Positions 1 through 8,594 of a DNA stretch of 64,000 bases are shown here, piece after piece. The notes under the pieces are model-generated. The model saw only the letters and a program-made list of their open reading frames with translations, did no database searches and was not told the origin of the DNA. The position numbers were made by a program, and so were the translations under genes. Every line of letters begins with the position of its first letter. Within the stretch, counting starts at the first letter, position 1. Source of the DNA: Duncaniella sp. (GTDB lineage Bacteria > Bacteroidota > Bacteroidia > Bacteroidales > Muribaculaceae). The DNA is taken from NCBI GenBank assembly GCA_023664955.1, contig JAMPEV010000001.1, positions 750,962 through 814,961 of the forward strand, given 5' to 3'.

Positions 1-1829
1 CCTTCGGGGATGACGGGAGTATCATCATTGCCGGGATCGAATACGAGGTGTCCAACTGACTTGAAGCTGTTAATAGTAAGCTTATACCAATGATTACGTA
101 CTACACCATAGTAACCTTCATCAGCAGTCGTTTTCTGATTGCCATCTTTGTTCAATGTATGGTGTTCGATAGGTATGTAATAGAAAGCATCCGAATTACC
201 ATCGGAACCATATGCGACATTATCTTTATCGATAACCGAGTTCAAAGCCGATCCGAAAGCTGTATTAAAATCGGTGTAAGCTACATATTCCTCAGTGTTA
301 TCATCTTTCACTGTTTTCTTATATACAGTCGTCTTATTTTCTGTATTCACACTGACAGCGATTTGCCCAAGTTTATGATTCTCAGTCTTGTCTGGGGAAA
401 TTGTAATGAAGCTATTGTCGATTTGCTTGTATGTTTCCGGTGTGACACCCTCTGCAGACGTTTTAACCCAGAAGTTAAGATTGTTATTAGCCTGTAGATT
501 ATTGAGAAGAAGGTTCTTATATGAGTCGGCGGTGTAAAGAACGCCCATATATTGCACAAGCTTACCGGCTGACTTCATACTTTCTTTTTCTCCATCCTTC
601 TCTAACTTATAGATTTGTGTATGAAGCACAACATGGGTAACAAGGGGAGTTTTAACTGCAACTTGTTTATTATTCTTATCATAAAGATTACCTCCATCAA
701 CTTTTTGGAAAATATTATCGGGCGAGTTGGTGTTCTCGTAACAGTAATCATAATTTTTTTCAGAATTATTATCCTTTGGGACATCAAAAGCAAGTTTGCT
801 ACCTGCAACATCTTTTGCAGGTATGTAATAGAGCGGTGAGTCATCTGTCCTTTTAACTTCATTAATACCATAAACAGCTGATTTAGCCCAGAATGAACGC
901 CAATCGGATGATTTATTCCATCCGGTCCATAATGGAGTAGATGTATTATCTTTCCAAGTATCGTCAAGAATCTTGCTCATGCGGCTTTCTTTTGCTGTCG
1001 CATTAAGACTCCATCCTATAACTCTAACATATAAATTATCTTGCGATTGAAGTCCACCGTTGCCGGTTGTGTTATCACCACCACCAAGAGTCTGAGATAA
1101 TTTATAGTAACTTACACCGTTATCATCTGACCAAACTGAGTTTTTTACACTTAAAGTAACTTCAACCTTAGCTTTAAGACGCTCAACATGAATTTCAACG
1201 GGATCTGCAACACCTGCTGCGGTATAGCTTGTTTTGAAGTCATCGGGATTAAGCTTAGTGGTAAAATATTTAGCATCATGACGTAAGTCAGTACTATTAT
1301 TTACTTTCACGTCACCAAAGAATGAAGATGTAGTCATTACAAAGCCATTGTTAGCATCTGTAAAAGCTGTTAATTTCTCAGCAGTTTCCTGCAAAGTTGA
1401 GCCTGGATCGAAGCCTTTGGGTTTATTAAGTACAGTAATCAAATATTCTGGGTAGTTCTTATCCTTTACACCATTAAGTACAAGTATTTGCTTACATATA
1501 TATTCGAAATTAGGGGTATTCCCATCTTTATCATTCTTTTCTGGTGTGACTGTTGCAGTAGCACTAAAGGCGTATGCTCCATTTTTCTGGAAGAAATAGA
1601 AGTCAGCTGAATTTACCGTATGCTCATCTTCTGTTTTCCAACTGGGCTCATATCCCCCGTCAGTTGCGCGAGAACCAGCATCTTTTGGGGCAGCAATAGC
1701 AACGGACATGTATGACACGTCGTTACCGGGTGTTTCGGGGTTCTCAGGGGCATCGATCGGCTCATTCGATGAACAAGCTGCGAAAACTATGGCTGAGAAT
1801 CCAAATAAGATTTTTGCGAATGTTTTCAT
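1..1829 (-). CDS. Mfa1-like major fimbrillin lipoprotein, 3' end cut by the window edge
   Basis: The minus-strand frame is open from the ATG at 1829 to the left edge (609 codons, no stop). It starts MKTFAKILFGFSAIVFAACS, a lipoprotein signal with a lipobox ending at Cys19, as in Bacteroidales fimbrillins that travel as lipoproteins before assembly. The body is Asn/Asp/Lys-rich with many Tyr and Trp. Near the left edge it reads YYGVVRNHWYKLTINSF, a motif typical of the C-terminal half of Mfa1-type stalk subunits. It is the last gene in the window of the operon that starts with the DUF3575 gene at 4071 and continues with the DUF3868 gene, the usual accessory order. The anchor (Mfa2/FimB) and tip genes would be expected beyond the left edge. 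An insertion of about 200 bp with palindromes separates it from the upstream gene. The subunit type (stalk rather than tip) is inferred from position and motif. Confidence 0.85.
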   Translation of the reverse strand, partial: MKTFAKILFGFSAIVFAACSSNEPIDAPENPETPGNDVSYMSVAIAAPKDAGSRATDGGYEPSWKTEDEHTVNSADFYFFQKNGAYAFSATATVTPEKNDKDGNTPNFEYICKQILVLNGVKDKNYPEYLITVLNKPKGFDPGSTLQETAEKLTAFTDANNGFVMTTSSFFGDVKVNNSTDLRHDAKYFTTKLNPDDFKTSYTAAGVADPVEIHVERLKAKVEVTLSVKNSVWSDDNGVSYYKLSQTLGGGDNTTGNGGLQSQDNLYVRVIGWSLNATAKESRMSKILDDTWKDNTSTPLWTGWNKSSDWRSFWAKSAVYGINEVKRTDDSPLYYIPAKDVAGSKLAFDVPKDNNSEKNYDYCYENTNSPDNIFQKVDGGNLYDKNNKQVAVKTPLVTHVVLHTQIYKLEKDGEKESMKSAGKLVQYMGVLYTADSYKNLLLNNLQANNNLNFWVKTSAEGVTPETYKQIDNSFITISPDKTENHKLGQIAVSVNTENKTTVYKKTVKDDNTEEYVAYTDFNTAFGSALNSVIDKDNVAYGSDGNSDAFYYIPIEHHTLNKDGNQKTTADEGYYGVVRNHWYKLTINSFKSVGHLVFDPGNDDTPVIPE

Positions 1830-1894
1830 GTTTTCTGAAAAAGTTATTTTGATTTATTTTATTTGATTGGTTTTGAGGAGGGGAGGGACTGGCT

Positions 1895-2014
1895 GTAGGG
1901 ACGCACCATGGTGCGTCCTGTAGAAACTTGGCCGTGCCGGAGCCGGATTATTCCTCGGCGGATTCCGGGAGGACGCACCATGGTGCGTCCCTACGACCGG
2001 GGATTTTTCATCCG
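1895..2014. repeat. REP-like palindromic element, copy A
   Basis: Two copies of a perfect 20-bp palindrome (GGACGCACC ATGGTGCGTCC pattern) lie at 1899-1918 and 1971-1990. The outer ends are GTAGGG at 1895 and CCCTAC ending at 1994, so the whole unit is itself an inverted repeat. The segment 1948-2014 recurs in slightly diverged form at 4378-4443. It fills the gap between the fimbrillin and DUF3868 genes and could form strong hairpins in the fimbrial transcript. No transposase is attached. Confidence 0.8.
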
Positions 2015-2026
2015 ATCCGGATTTTG

Positions 2027-3451
2027 TTAATTGAGACCTTCGAGCTGCTCAATCGCGGCGGGGGCGTCGGAGACTTTCAGGCGCGCGGCTTGATGAAGGA
2101 GCTGGAGGGCTCGTTCACGGTCGCCGGTGAGTGCAGCAAGGAGTCCGGAGGCGTAGATTGCCTCGGGGGTGTCGCCGGCCTTTTTAAGGTAGGCGGCGGC
2201 GGCAGTATAGTCCTTACGCTGCATCGCGGCATTGGCGGCATTGAGATTGGCCACCTCGCTGTCGGGGTACATTCTCACGGCAGTTTCAAATAGTTCATTG
2301 TAGTCGGGAGAACCCGGTTCGTAAGTCTGGGCTGCCATAAAGAATTCATTGAGACTCAGCTTCTGAGGCTGGGTTTTCACAAGTCGTTTAATCTCCTCTA
2401 CGTCAGTGAAACTACGGATTTCGAAATCGATTTTGTAGTCGGAATGACGGAGGGCGGGATACACATCGGCAAGAATCCACGCATACTGCTGAGGATAGGT
2501 GGTTTTGATTTTCTTGTCACGCGCATCGGGGTCGAGAGAACTGTTTGCAATCTCAATGATGGCATCACGGTTAGGGATATCGCTATGCTCGAGAGCCTTC
2601 ACGAGACCTTCCCAGTCCTCAGGTTCGTAGGATGTCCGGATTATGCGGGCAGGGAAATTGTAGAGACCCTGCACATAGTCGCGGAGAGCTTCCGTGCGCC
2701 CTTTAGCAAGCCGCTCATTATTGGCGTAAGAGCCTTCAGGCGAAGCGAAACCCTTGATAGAGAGGGTACGCACGGTAATATCGTTATCTGTTGCCACGCT
2801 GTCGATTGTGGCACGTATCTTTGCAAGTTCCACGGTGTTACGGCGGTAGTCAGGCATGATTACCGTGCTATTGACCCTGAAATCGATGAACGCCTGCCCG
2901 GTCACCGAACGGCTCTTAACCGTTTCAGCCACAGGGCGCACGTACTGGAACACCGGGATAAACTCCTTAGGTTCTTCAGGGAGCTTGAAGAGGGCGAGTT
3001 CGCGTGCACCTTCACCTTCGATATTGGCACAGCAGCCGTAATCGGTGCGTTGGAGCGAGAGAGTAGCGCCATCCATCCAATCTTCCCAAGGTATCACCTC
3101 GGAATATGCGAGTGAAGCAGGAGCTTCCTTAGCCTTAAACACTTTTGCGGCAGCCGGTTCGGCGGCATTCTTTCCTTCGCGCTCGTGGTAAATCTCACGC
3201 TTGCGGCCATATACAGCCACATCGGAAAGTTCGAGCTGGTGGTCGCCATTGGTGAGCGTAGGTGTAAGGAATACAGCGGTATTGCTCTTTACAGGCACTG
3301 AAGAGAGAGGTATATCCATCGCCACGTGTAGGAAATTCCCTTCGCGGGTCACGGATGCGTCCTTAACCTCAGGCACCGAAACGGGTACAAGGGCATTGGC
3401 CGCCGTGGTTATCGCAGCGAGCAGGAGTGTGAGTGTCAATGCTTTTTTCAT
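2027..3451 (-). CDS. DUF3868 / OmpA-like / TPR fimbrial accessory protein
   Basis: 474 residues with a signal peptide (MKKALTLTLLLAAITTAANA). The N-terminal part (about 21-170) matches the DUF3868 pattern found beside fimbrillin genes. Residues about 184-300 are OmpA-like: the stretch GFASPEGSYANNERLAKGRT (234-253) is the usual peptidoglycan-associated signature with conserved N and R. The C-terminal 100 residues are Ala-rich helical repeats of TPR type. Proteins of this build are thought to link fimbriae to the cell wall or outer membrane; the exact role is inferred. It is the second gene of the operon, 29 bp after the DUF3575 gene. Paired Cys residues at 140-141 are notable for a periplasmic protein. 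Confidence 0.85.
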   Translation of the reverse strand: MKKALTLTLLLAAITTAANALVPVSVPEVKDASVTREGNFLHVAMDIPLSSVPVKSNTAVFLTPTLTNGDHQLELSDVAVYGRKREIYHEREGKNAAEPAAAKVFKAKEAPASLAYSEVIPWEDWMDGATLSLQRTDYGCCANIEGEGARELALFKLPEEPKEFIPVFQYVRPVAETVKSRSVTGQAFIDFRVNSTVIMPDYRRNTVELAKIRATIDSVATDNDITVRTLSIKGFASPEGSYANNERLAKGRTEALRDYVQGLYNFPARIIRTSYEPEDWEGLVKALEHSDIPNRDAIIEIANSSLDPDARDKKIKTTYPQQYAWILADVYPALRHSDYKIDFEIRSFTDVEEIKRLVKTQPQKLSLNEFFMAAQTYEPGSPDYNELFETAVRMYPDSEVANLNAANAAMQRKDYTAAAAYLKKAGDTPEAIYASGLLAALTGDRERALQLLHQAARLKVSDAPAAIEQLEGLN

Positions 3452-3480
3452 ATCGTTTGTTTGGGTTATTGAGGTTAGGT

Positions 3481-4071
3481 TTAGAATATGTAAACTATAT
3501 TAATTGCGGCTTTTGTAATGCCCCAGTAGTTGTGTGGGCGATTGTCCTCGATTTTCTTACCGCAATTTGCGCATTTGAATCGGTCATAGCGGGTGAAGGC
3601 GTATCCTACTCCGAGCTCGGCTTCGAGGTTCCATGAGGGGGAGAGCATCCAGGCGTAACCATATCCGATACCTGCGCCGGCATACCAGCCCTGGTAGCGA
3701 GTGTCCTTGAGCTTGCGGGCGTCAGTGCCGAGGAAATGGAATTTTCCGTCGAAACCACCTATATTATATTGTCCACCCATAACGTGAGCCGCCAAGAAGT
3801 GACCACCCATCCTCTGGCAGAACCAATAGCGGGCTTCGGGCATCAAATACCAATGTTTCCAGCGGCGGCCATGGGAAAGATTCCAGCCGTTGAACTCAGC
3901 GGTGGCATCAAGCGACCATTTGGGGGCGAGTCCCACCTCTGCACCAAGGTTTACGTTGAGCAGAGCGTCGGCTGCGACATTGGTTTTGATAGCTACTTCC
4001 TGGGCAGAAACTCGCTGGGCCATAGAGGCGGTGAGAAACAGCACTGCGCAGATAAATAATTTGCGTAACAT
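3481..4071 (-). CDS. DUF3575 outer-membrane fimbrial accessory protein
   Basis: 196 residues. The signal peptide MLRKLFICAVLFLTASMAQ is followed by VSAQ and the mature EVAIKTN start. Alternating aromatic and polar residues and glycine pairs (SHGRRWKHWYLMPEARYWF, GAGIGYGYAW) suggest an 8-stranded beta-barrel, as in the DUF3575 family. It ends in a hydrophobic/aromatic residue (IVYIF), the usual C-terminal signal of outer-membrane proteins. A late CANCGKK motif may form a disulfide. It is the first gene of the fimbrial operon, about 120 nt after the promoter at 4196-4226. The family is nearly always next to DUF3868 and fimbrillin genes; its biochemical role is not established. Confidence 0.87.
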   Translation of the reverse strand: MLRKLFICAVLFLTASMAQRVSAQEVAIKTNVAADALLNVNLGAEVGLAPKWSLDATAEFNGWNLSHGRRWKHWYLMPEARYWFCQRMGGHFLAAHVMGGQYNIGGFDGKFHFLGTDARKLKDTRYQGWYAGAGIGYGYAWMLSPSWNLEAELGVGYAFTRYDRFKCANCGKKIEDNRPHNYWGITKAAINIVYIF

Positions 4072-4195
4072 TTTATAGAGTGTAAGTTAAGGTATAGTGT
4101 CAGAGTTTATATTCGGCTAAAGTTTTATAGTTACTACAGAATAGGCTCTACACGCCCTAAAATTATAATAAAACTGAGATTCATTTTTTGGATTG

Positions 4196-4226
4196 CAAAA
4201 TTACTAAATCAGCATATAAAATCAAA
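4196..4226 (-). promoter_or_regulatory. Promoter of the fimbrial operon
   Basis: On the minus strand TTTG (4226-4223), a 19-nt spacer and TAATTTTG (4203-4196) match the Bacteroidota primary sigma consensus exactly. Predicted start of transcription is near 4192, giving a leader of about 120 nt before the DUF3575 start codon. Confidence 0.8.
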
Positions 4227-4233
4227 TGATTTA

Positions 4234-4244
4234 CCCCCCCCCCC
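4234..4244. repeat. C11 homopolymer next to the fimbrial promoter
   Basis: Eleven consecutive C on the plus strand (G on the coding strand of the fimbrial operon), 7 nt upstream of the -33 box. Such tracts slip during replication. A second 11-base run (G11) lies at 4473-4483. A length change here would alter DNA just upstream of the -33 element, so on/off or graded expression is possible but unproven. Confidence 0.75.
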
Positions 4245-4377
4245 ATTAACATTATTTAATATTTTTAAATATCAATCAACTAAAATGTAATTAACTAACC
4301 CTCAAAGATGTATGAAGAGGGAATCGAAAGCTCCACGACCCGGACGTCAGTGGGCGCTTTGGCGGGAAGGAAGCGCC

Positions 4378-4505
4378 TTATTCCTCGGCCGGTCCCGGGA
4401 GGACGCACTGTGGTGCATCCCTACGACTGGGATTTTTTCATCCGTATCGTGATACGACGACCCCGTTCCGGAGGGGGGGGGGGAAACGCACCAAGGTGCG
4501 TCCGT
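4378..4505. repeat. REP-like palindromic element, copy B, with G11 tract
   Basis: Segment 4378-4443 is a diverged copy of 1948-2014, including an imperfect palindrome at 4401-4420 followed by CTAC. A second palindrome (ACGCACC, 2-nt loop, GGTGCGT) lies at 4486-4501 and is followed by CGTAC. A run of 11 G (4473-4483) sits between them. The rest of the 4245-4575 gap is AT-rich with no gene. Confidence 0.7.
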
Positions 4506-4575
4506 ACAGGTCTCTCAAAAAGGTCACTTAAAAAGGCTATTCAAAATTGAAATTTGATGCAATTTAGGTCGGAAA

Positions 4576-4607
4576 TTTGGGGATTGTAAAGATTTTGAGT
4601 AACTTTG
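4576..4607 (+). promoter_or_regulatory. Promoter of hpt
   Basis: TTTG at 4576-4579, a 20-nt spacer, then TAACTTTG at 4600-4607. Predicted start near 4611, about 37 nt before the hpt ATG. Confidence 0.78.
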
Positions 4608-4647
4608 CGCCAAATTTTACTCTTCAAACAGCAATTTGTCAGTAGCC

Positions 4648-5190
4648 ATGAAATATAAGTCATACCAAGGTATGAAGTTTAGGCCTTACATCGAAAGCGA
4701 GCGCATACAGGCCCGCGTGAAGGAGATAGGCCAACAAATAACCCGTGATTACGAGGGGAAGACCCCTCTGTTTATCTGTGTGCTTAACGGAGCCACTCCC
4801 TTTGCGATGGACCTGTTTCGCGCCACCGACATTGATGCCGAGGTGACATTCATCCGCCTGAAAAGCTATGAAGGCACCGGCTCCACCGGCAAAGTGAAGA
4901 AAATCATGGGTCTTGGCGAAGACATCAAAGGTCGCGACGTGGTGCTGGTGGAGGACATTATCGACACCGGTAACACCATGGCGAAACTCATCGACGACCT
5001 CCGGGAGATGGAACCGGCAAGCATAAAAATCGCCACTCTTCTCTTCAAGCCCGAAGCACTTCAAGCCGATGTGCATGCTGATTACGTGGGTTTTGAGATT
5101 CCCAAGAAGTTCATTATCGGCTATGGTCTCGACATTGACGGTCTCGCCCGCAACCTCAACGACATCTACATCCTTGATGAGGAGAATTGA
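4648..5190 (+). CDS. hpt: Hypoxanthine phosphoribosyltransferase
   Basis: 180 residues from ATG 4648; a TTG 12 nt upstream is possible but less likely. It transfers phosphoribose from PRPP to hypoxanthine/guanine in purine salvage, in the cytoplasm. The PRPP-binding loop is VVLVEDIIDTGNTM (about 98-111), with the acidic pair E102/D103 and the T-G-N-T phosphate loop. The flexible catalytic loop SYEGTGSTG is at 73-81. Length is normal for the family. Downstream, adk shares the nucleotide theme, with a 150-bp gap holding a short imperfect 18-bp tandem repeat (5204-5239). Confidence 0.95.
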   Translation: MKYKSYQGMKFRPYIESERIQARVKEIGQQITRDYEGKTPLFICVLNGATPFAMDLFRATDIDAEVTFIRLKSYEGTGSTGKVKKIMGLGEDIKGRDVVLVEDIIDTGNTMAKLIDDLREMEPASIKIATLLFKPEALQADVHADYVGFEIPKKFIIGYGLDIDGLARNLNDIYILDEEN

Positions 5191-5343
5191 GAATTTCTCC
5201 GAAAACTCTGATGGTTCTGAGAACTATGACGGCTCTGAAAACGTTAAGTAATCGTAAAAATATAAGTTGGTATAAATTTTATATTACTAAAACCTTTGAG
5301 GACCCTGAATTAGATATAAGTACGTTTTACATAGGTAAAAAGA

Positions 5344-5940
5344 ATGTTCAATCTCGTAATTTTCGGTGCCCCCGGTAGCGGAAAGGGCACCCAGAGCCAA
5401 AAGCTCATTGACCGATATGGTCTAACCCATATCTCAACCGGCGAAGTTCTCCGCGCGGAAATCAAAGCCGGCACTGAATTAGGGAAAGTAGCAGACAGCT
5501 ACATCTCTAAGGGGCAACTTATTCCCGACGACCTTATGGTTGACATACTCGCAGCTGAAGTGGACCGCTTGCGCCCAAATGCTCAGGGATTTATATTTGA
5601 CGGATTTCCACGCACTATCCCGCAGGCAGAGGCACTCAAGAAGATGCTCGAAGAACGCGGCGAAGAGGTCCACTCCGTAATCGGACTTGAAGTTGACGAC
5701 GAAGAACTCATGGAACGACTTATCAAGCGCGGACAGATTTCCGGCCGTGCCGACGACAATGCCGAGACAATCGGCAACCGTCTGAAGGTTTACCATTCCA
5801 CCACCGCTCCCCTCCGCGATTATTACCAGAAAGAGGGGAAATATCAGAAAATCGAAGGCTCAGGACATGTCGATGAAATTTTCTCTAAAATTTCCGGAGC
5901 TATCGACAAGCATCCTAATGCCCCCAAGGCAAGCAAGTAA
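5344..5940 (+). CDS. adk: Adenylate kinase
   Basis: 198 residues. It interconverts ATP + AMP and 2 ADP in the cytoplasm. P-loop GAPGSGKGT at 8-16; AMP-site STGEVLR at 31-37; DGFPRT at 86-91. The LID (about 128-147) is short and lacks the four zinc-binding Cys, so this is the short-LID form common in Bacteroidales. The C-terminus has a short Lys/Pro extension (HPNAPKASK). The promoter was not clear; the AT-rich leader 5240-5343 has no perfect TAnnTTTG box. Confidence 0.95.
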   Translation: MFNLVIFGAPGSGKGTQSQKLIDRYGLTHISTGEVLRAEIKAGTELGKVADSYISKGQLIPDDLMVDILAAEVDRLRPNAQGFIFDGFPRTIPQAEALKKMLEERGEEVHSVIGLEVDDEELMERLIKRGQISGRADDNAETIGNRLKVYHSTTAPLRDYYQKEGKYQKIEGSGHVDEIFSKISGAIDKHPNAPKASK

Positions 5941-6010
5941 CCAAAACTTCGTTACGAAACGGATGGCCACTCCAAATTGACCACCCGATTAGGACGAGTA
6001 ATCAAAACTG

Positions 6011-6241
6011 ATGGCTGACAACGAACCGAAATTTGCCCCGGTGGAGGGGTTGAGCTATGCTCAAAGTGTGACAGAGCTGGAATCAATCCTCCGGATGATG
6101 CAGAGCGACAATTGCGACATTGACCACTTGGCCACTTACACACGCCGAGCTTCCGAGCTTCTGCGTGCCTGCCGCTCGCGACTCACCACCACAGAGGAGG
6201 AGCTTAAAGCAATCCTTGAGCAATTGAGAATTGAGGATTGA
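6011..6241 (+). CDS. xseB: Exodeoxyribonuclease VII small subunit
   Basis: 76 residues. The pattern SYAQSVTELESILRMMQ...D.LATYTRRASELLRACRSRL is the two-helix hairpin of XseB, which binds XseA and is needed for single-strand DNA degradation. Length is typical. xseA is not in this window, although the two genes are adjacent in many Bacteroidota. It lies 70 bp after adk. The C-terminal LRIED overlaps the start of an AT-rich repetitive stretch. Confidence 0.88.
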   Translation: MADNEPKFAPVEGLSYAQSVTELESILRMMQSDNCDIDHLATYTRRASELLRACRSRLTTTEEELKAILEQLRIED

Positions 6242-6273
6242 GAAGATTTATAAAACTTATATGGCTTATAAGT

Positions 6274-6300
6274 TTATATGACTTATATGACTTATATGAC
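6274..6300. repeat. 9-bp tandem repeat, 3 perfect copies
   Basis: TTATATGAC is repeated three times, flanked by degenerate units (about 6255-6308). It lies about 70 bp upstream of the M13 peptidase gene, in its presumed promoter/leader region. The short period makes copy-number change possible. Confidence 0.75.
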
Positions 6301-6371
6301 TTATAAGATCCATAACGAATCTTATCGGCTTAATATCCAATATAGTAACTATAATTTTAATTAACCAATAA

Positions 6372-8426
6372 ATGAAGAAAATTCTTCCATTTGCAGCAGT
6401 AGCAATGACTCTTACTATCTCTGCTGTGTCATGTAAGAAGGACGCTGCTGACCATTTGGCAAGCATCAATCCTGACTACATCGACACAACTATCGCTCCG
6501 GGAACTGACTTCTACACCCACATCAACAAGGGGTGGATGGAAGCTCATCCCCTCACAGCTGAATATGCCCGTTACGGCCAGTTCAACATCCTCAACGACT
6601 CCTCTGAACACCGCGTGCGCAGCCTCGTTGAGAATCTCGGCGCCACCAATCCCGAACCCGGAACCGTGGCTCAGAAAGTTTGGACCGTTTACTCACAGGC
6701 CATGGACACAGCGCGCCGCAATGCAGAAGGCGCTAAGCCCATCCTCGCCGACCTCAAGAAAATCGAAGATACTCCCCACGAAGGTATGGAAGATCTGTTC
6801 ATGTGGATGCAGACAAGCTATTCCAACCCGTTTGTCAGCACTGGCCCTATGGAGGACATGATGAACTCAAACGTTTATGCAATGTACCTCTCAGGTGGAG
6901 GCATGGGCCTTGGCGATCGTGACTACTACCTTCTCAACGATGAACGCAACACCACTGTACGCGAAGCCTACAAGAAACTTATCGCCGACCAGATGAAAAA
7001 CGCTGGCTACTCTGAAGAAGATGCACAGCGTATTGTCAAGAACGTGATGAAGATTGAGACATCAATGGCTGAGGAGGCCCTCACCCGCGAGGAAAGCCGC
7101 GACATCACCCGCATGTACAATCCCCGCACCATCGCCCAGATTAAGGCTGATTATCCCAACGTGAACTGGGACCGCATCTTCATCGAGACTATGGGCATCG
7201 AGACGCCCGACACTATTATTGTCACCGACCCCAAGTCAGTGGCTCGCGGCAACCAGCTCATGGGCACTCTCACCGACCGTGAAATCAAGGACTTCTACCT
7301 TTGGAAATATGTGGCACAGGCCGCTTCAACTCTTAGCGACGACTTCACCAACTCTTCATTTGAATTCAACAAAGTGATGAGCGGCGTTCAGGAGCTTCGT
7401 CCCCTTTGGAAACGCGCTCTCGGTGCAACCGAAGGCGCGCTTGGCGAGGCTGTTGGTCAACTTTATGTTGAGAAATACTTCCCCCAGTCATCCAAGGACT
7501 ACATGATTGGCCTTGTAGAGAACCTCCGCACCGCCCTCGGTAAACATATCGACAACCTCGATTGGATGAGCGACACCACCAAGGCACGCGCACGCGAGAA
7601 ACTCGCAGCCTTCACCGTGAAGATCGGCTATCCCGACAAATGGAAAGATTACAGCACAATGGAAATCAATCCCGAGCTCAGCTACTACGAGAATATGCAC
7701 AACGTGGGTATGTGGCACCAGAAGGAACAGTATGCCAAGTGGGGCAAGCCCGTTGACCGCACAGAATGGGGTATGACACCTCAGACCGTAAATGCCTACT
7801 ACAATCCTTTGGCCAACGAAATCGTGTTCCCCGCCGCTATTCTCCAGGCTCCCTTCTTCGACCCCAACGCATCAGATGCTGAAAACTACGGCGGTATCGG
7901 CGTGGTTATCGGCCATGAGATGACTCACGGTTTTGACGACCAGGGCCGCAACTTTGACGCCAACGGCAACATGACCGACTGGTGGACACCGGAAGATGCA
8001 GCCAAGTTCAAGGCTAAGACAGAAGGTCTCATCGCTCAGTTTGACTCCGTAGAAGTGCTCCCCGGCGTTCACGCCAACGGTCGTTACACCCTCGGCGAGA
8101 ATATCGCTGACCAAGGTGGACTCCGCGTGGCTATGACAGCATTCCTCGACTCACAGGAGAAGAAAGGCGTAGACGTTAAGTCGCCCGAAGCCAAGATTGA
8201 CGGCTACGACCCAATTCAGGTATTCTATATGAACTACGCAAACCTCTGGGCCAATAATATCCGCGACGAAGAGATTCGTTCACTCACCACCGGTGACGTC
8301 CACTCACTCGGCAAAAACCGCGTGAACGTGACCCTCCGCAACATCGCCCCCTTCTTTGAAGCATTCGGCATAACCGAAGGTCAGCCGATGTACCGCCCCG
8401 AAAGCGAGCGAGTGGTAATCTGGTAA
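6372..8426 (+). CDS. M13 family zinc metallopeptidase, lipoprotein
   Basis: 684 residues, full length for the neprilysin/endothelin-converting-enzyme family (PepO-like). The signal has a lipobox ending at Cys21 (SAVSCKK), so the enzyme is membrane-anchored, facing the periplasm or cell surface. The zinc site HEMTH is at about 514-518 followed by GFDDQG, and the second motif ENIADQGG is near 577. The substrate-backbone motif NAYYNP (about 476) and the C-terminal RPESERVVIW (a variant of the family's CRVW end) are present. These enzymes cut short peptides. The adjacent small gene at 8593 may share the transcript. Confidence 0.93.
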   Translation: MKKILPFAAVAMTLTISAVSCKKDAADHLASINPDYIDTTIAPGTDFYTHINKGWMEAHPLTAEYARYGQFNILNDSSEHRVRSLVENLGATNPEPGTVAQKVWTVYSQAMDTARRNAEGAKPILADLKKIEDTPHEGMEDLFMWMQTSYSNPFVSTGPMEDMMNSNVYAMYLSGGGMGLGDRDYYLLNDERNTTVREAYKKLIADQMKNAGYSEEDAQRIVKNVMKIETSMAEEALTREESRDITRMYNPRTIAQIKADYPNVNWDRIFIETMGIETPDTIIVTDPKSVARGNQLMGTLTDREIKDFYLWKYVAQAASTLSDDFTNSSFEFNKVMSGVQELRPLWKRALGATEGALGEAVGQLYVEKYFPQSSKDYMIGLVENLRTALGKHIDNLDWMSDTTKARAREKLAAFTVKIGYPDKWKDYSTMEINPELSYYENMHNVGMWHQKEQYAKWGKPVDRTEWGMTPQTVNAYYNPLANEIVFPAAILQAPFFDPNASDAENYGGIGVVIGHEMTHGFDDQGRNFDANGNMTDWWTPEDAAKFKAKTEGLIAQFDSVEVLPGVHANGRYTLGENIADQGGLRVAMTAFLDSQEKKGVDVKSPEAKIDGYDPIQVFYMNYANLWANNIRDEEIRSLTTGDVHSLGKNRVNVTLRNIAPFFEAFGITEGQPMYRPESERVVIW

Positions 8427-8522
8427 TGAGTTAATTTAACATATTTCCCTCGTATTTCCCCGACGAACGGTATATCTGAAAGGGTATTTCATAAAGTATC
8501 TTAAAAGCTCAAACCAACTCTC

Positions 8523-8594
8523 ATAGTTGAGTGTTAGAATAGCATAAAGGAAAAAATTTAAGTTTAACTATTCTAAAAAAACAGACTCAACTAT
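8523..8594 (+). promoter_or_regulatory. Hairpin that buries the start codon of the 55-residue protein
   Basis: The left arm 8523-8542 pairs with 8568-8594 in two blocks: 10 bp (ATAGTTGAGT with ACTCAACTAT) and 9 bp (TTAGAATAG with CTATTCTAA), with a 1x8 internal loop and a 25-nt apical loop holding AAAGG. The outer arm includes the first two bases of the ATG at 8593. It could control translation, or act as a terminator-like structure after the peptidase gene. Confidence 0.55.

Noticed and set aside
90..839. Open frames on the plus strand (90-497, 615-839)
   Set aside because: Antisense shadows of the fimbrillin gene, which is open without a stop on the minus strand.
4308..4550. 80-codon plus-strand open frame
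   Set aside because: It overlaps the REP-like repeat and G11 tract, and its Arg/Gly-rich product has no protein-like pattern.
5204..5239. 18-bp imperfect tandem repeat between hpt and adk
   Set aside because: Only two diverged copies, no promoter or coding signal attached; probably neutral.
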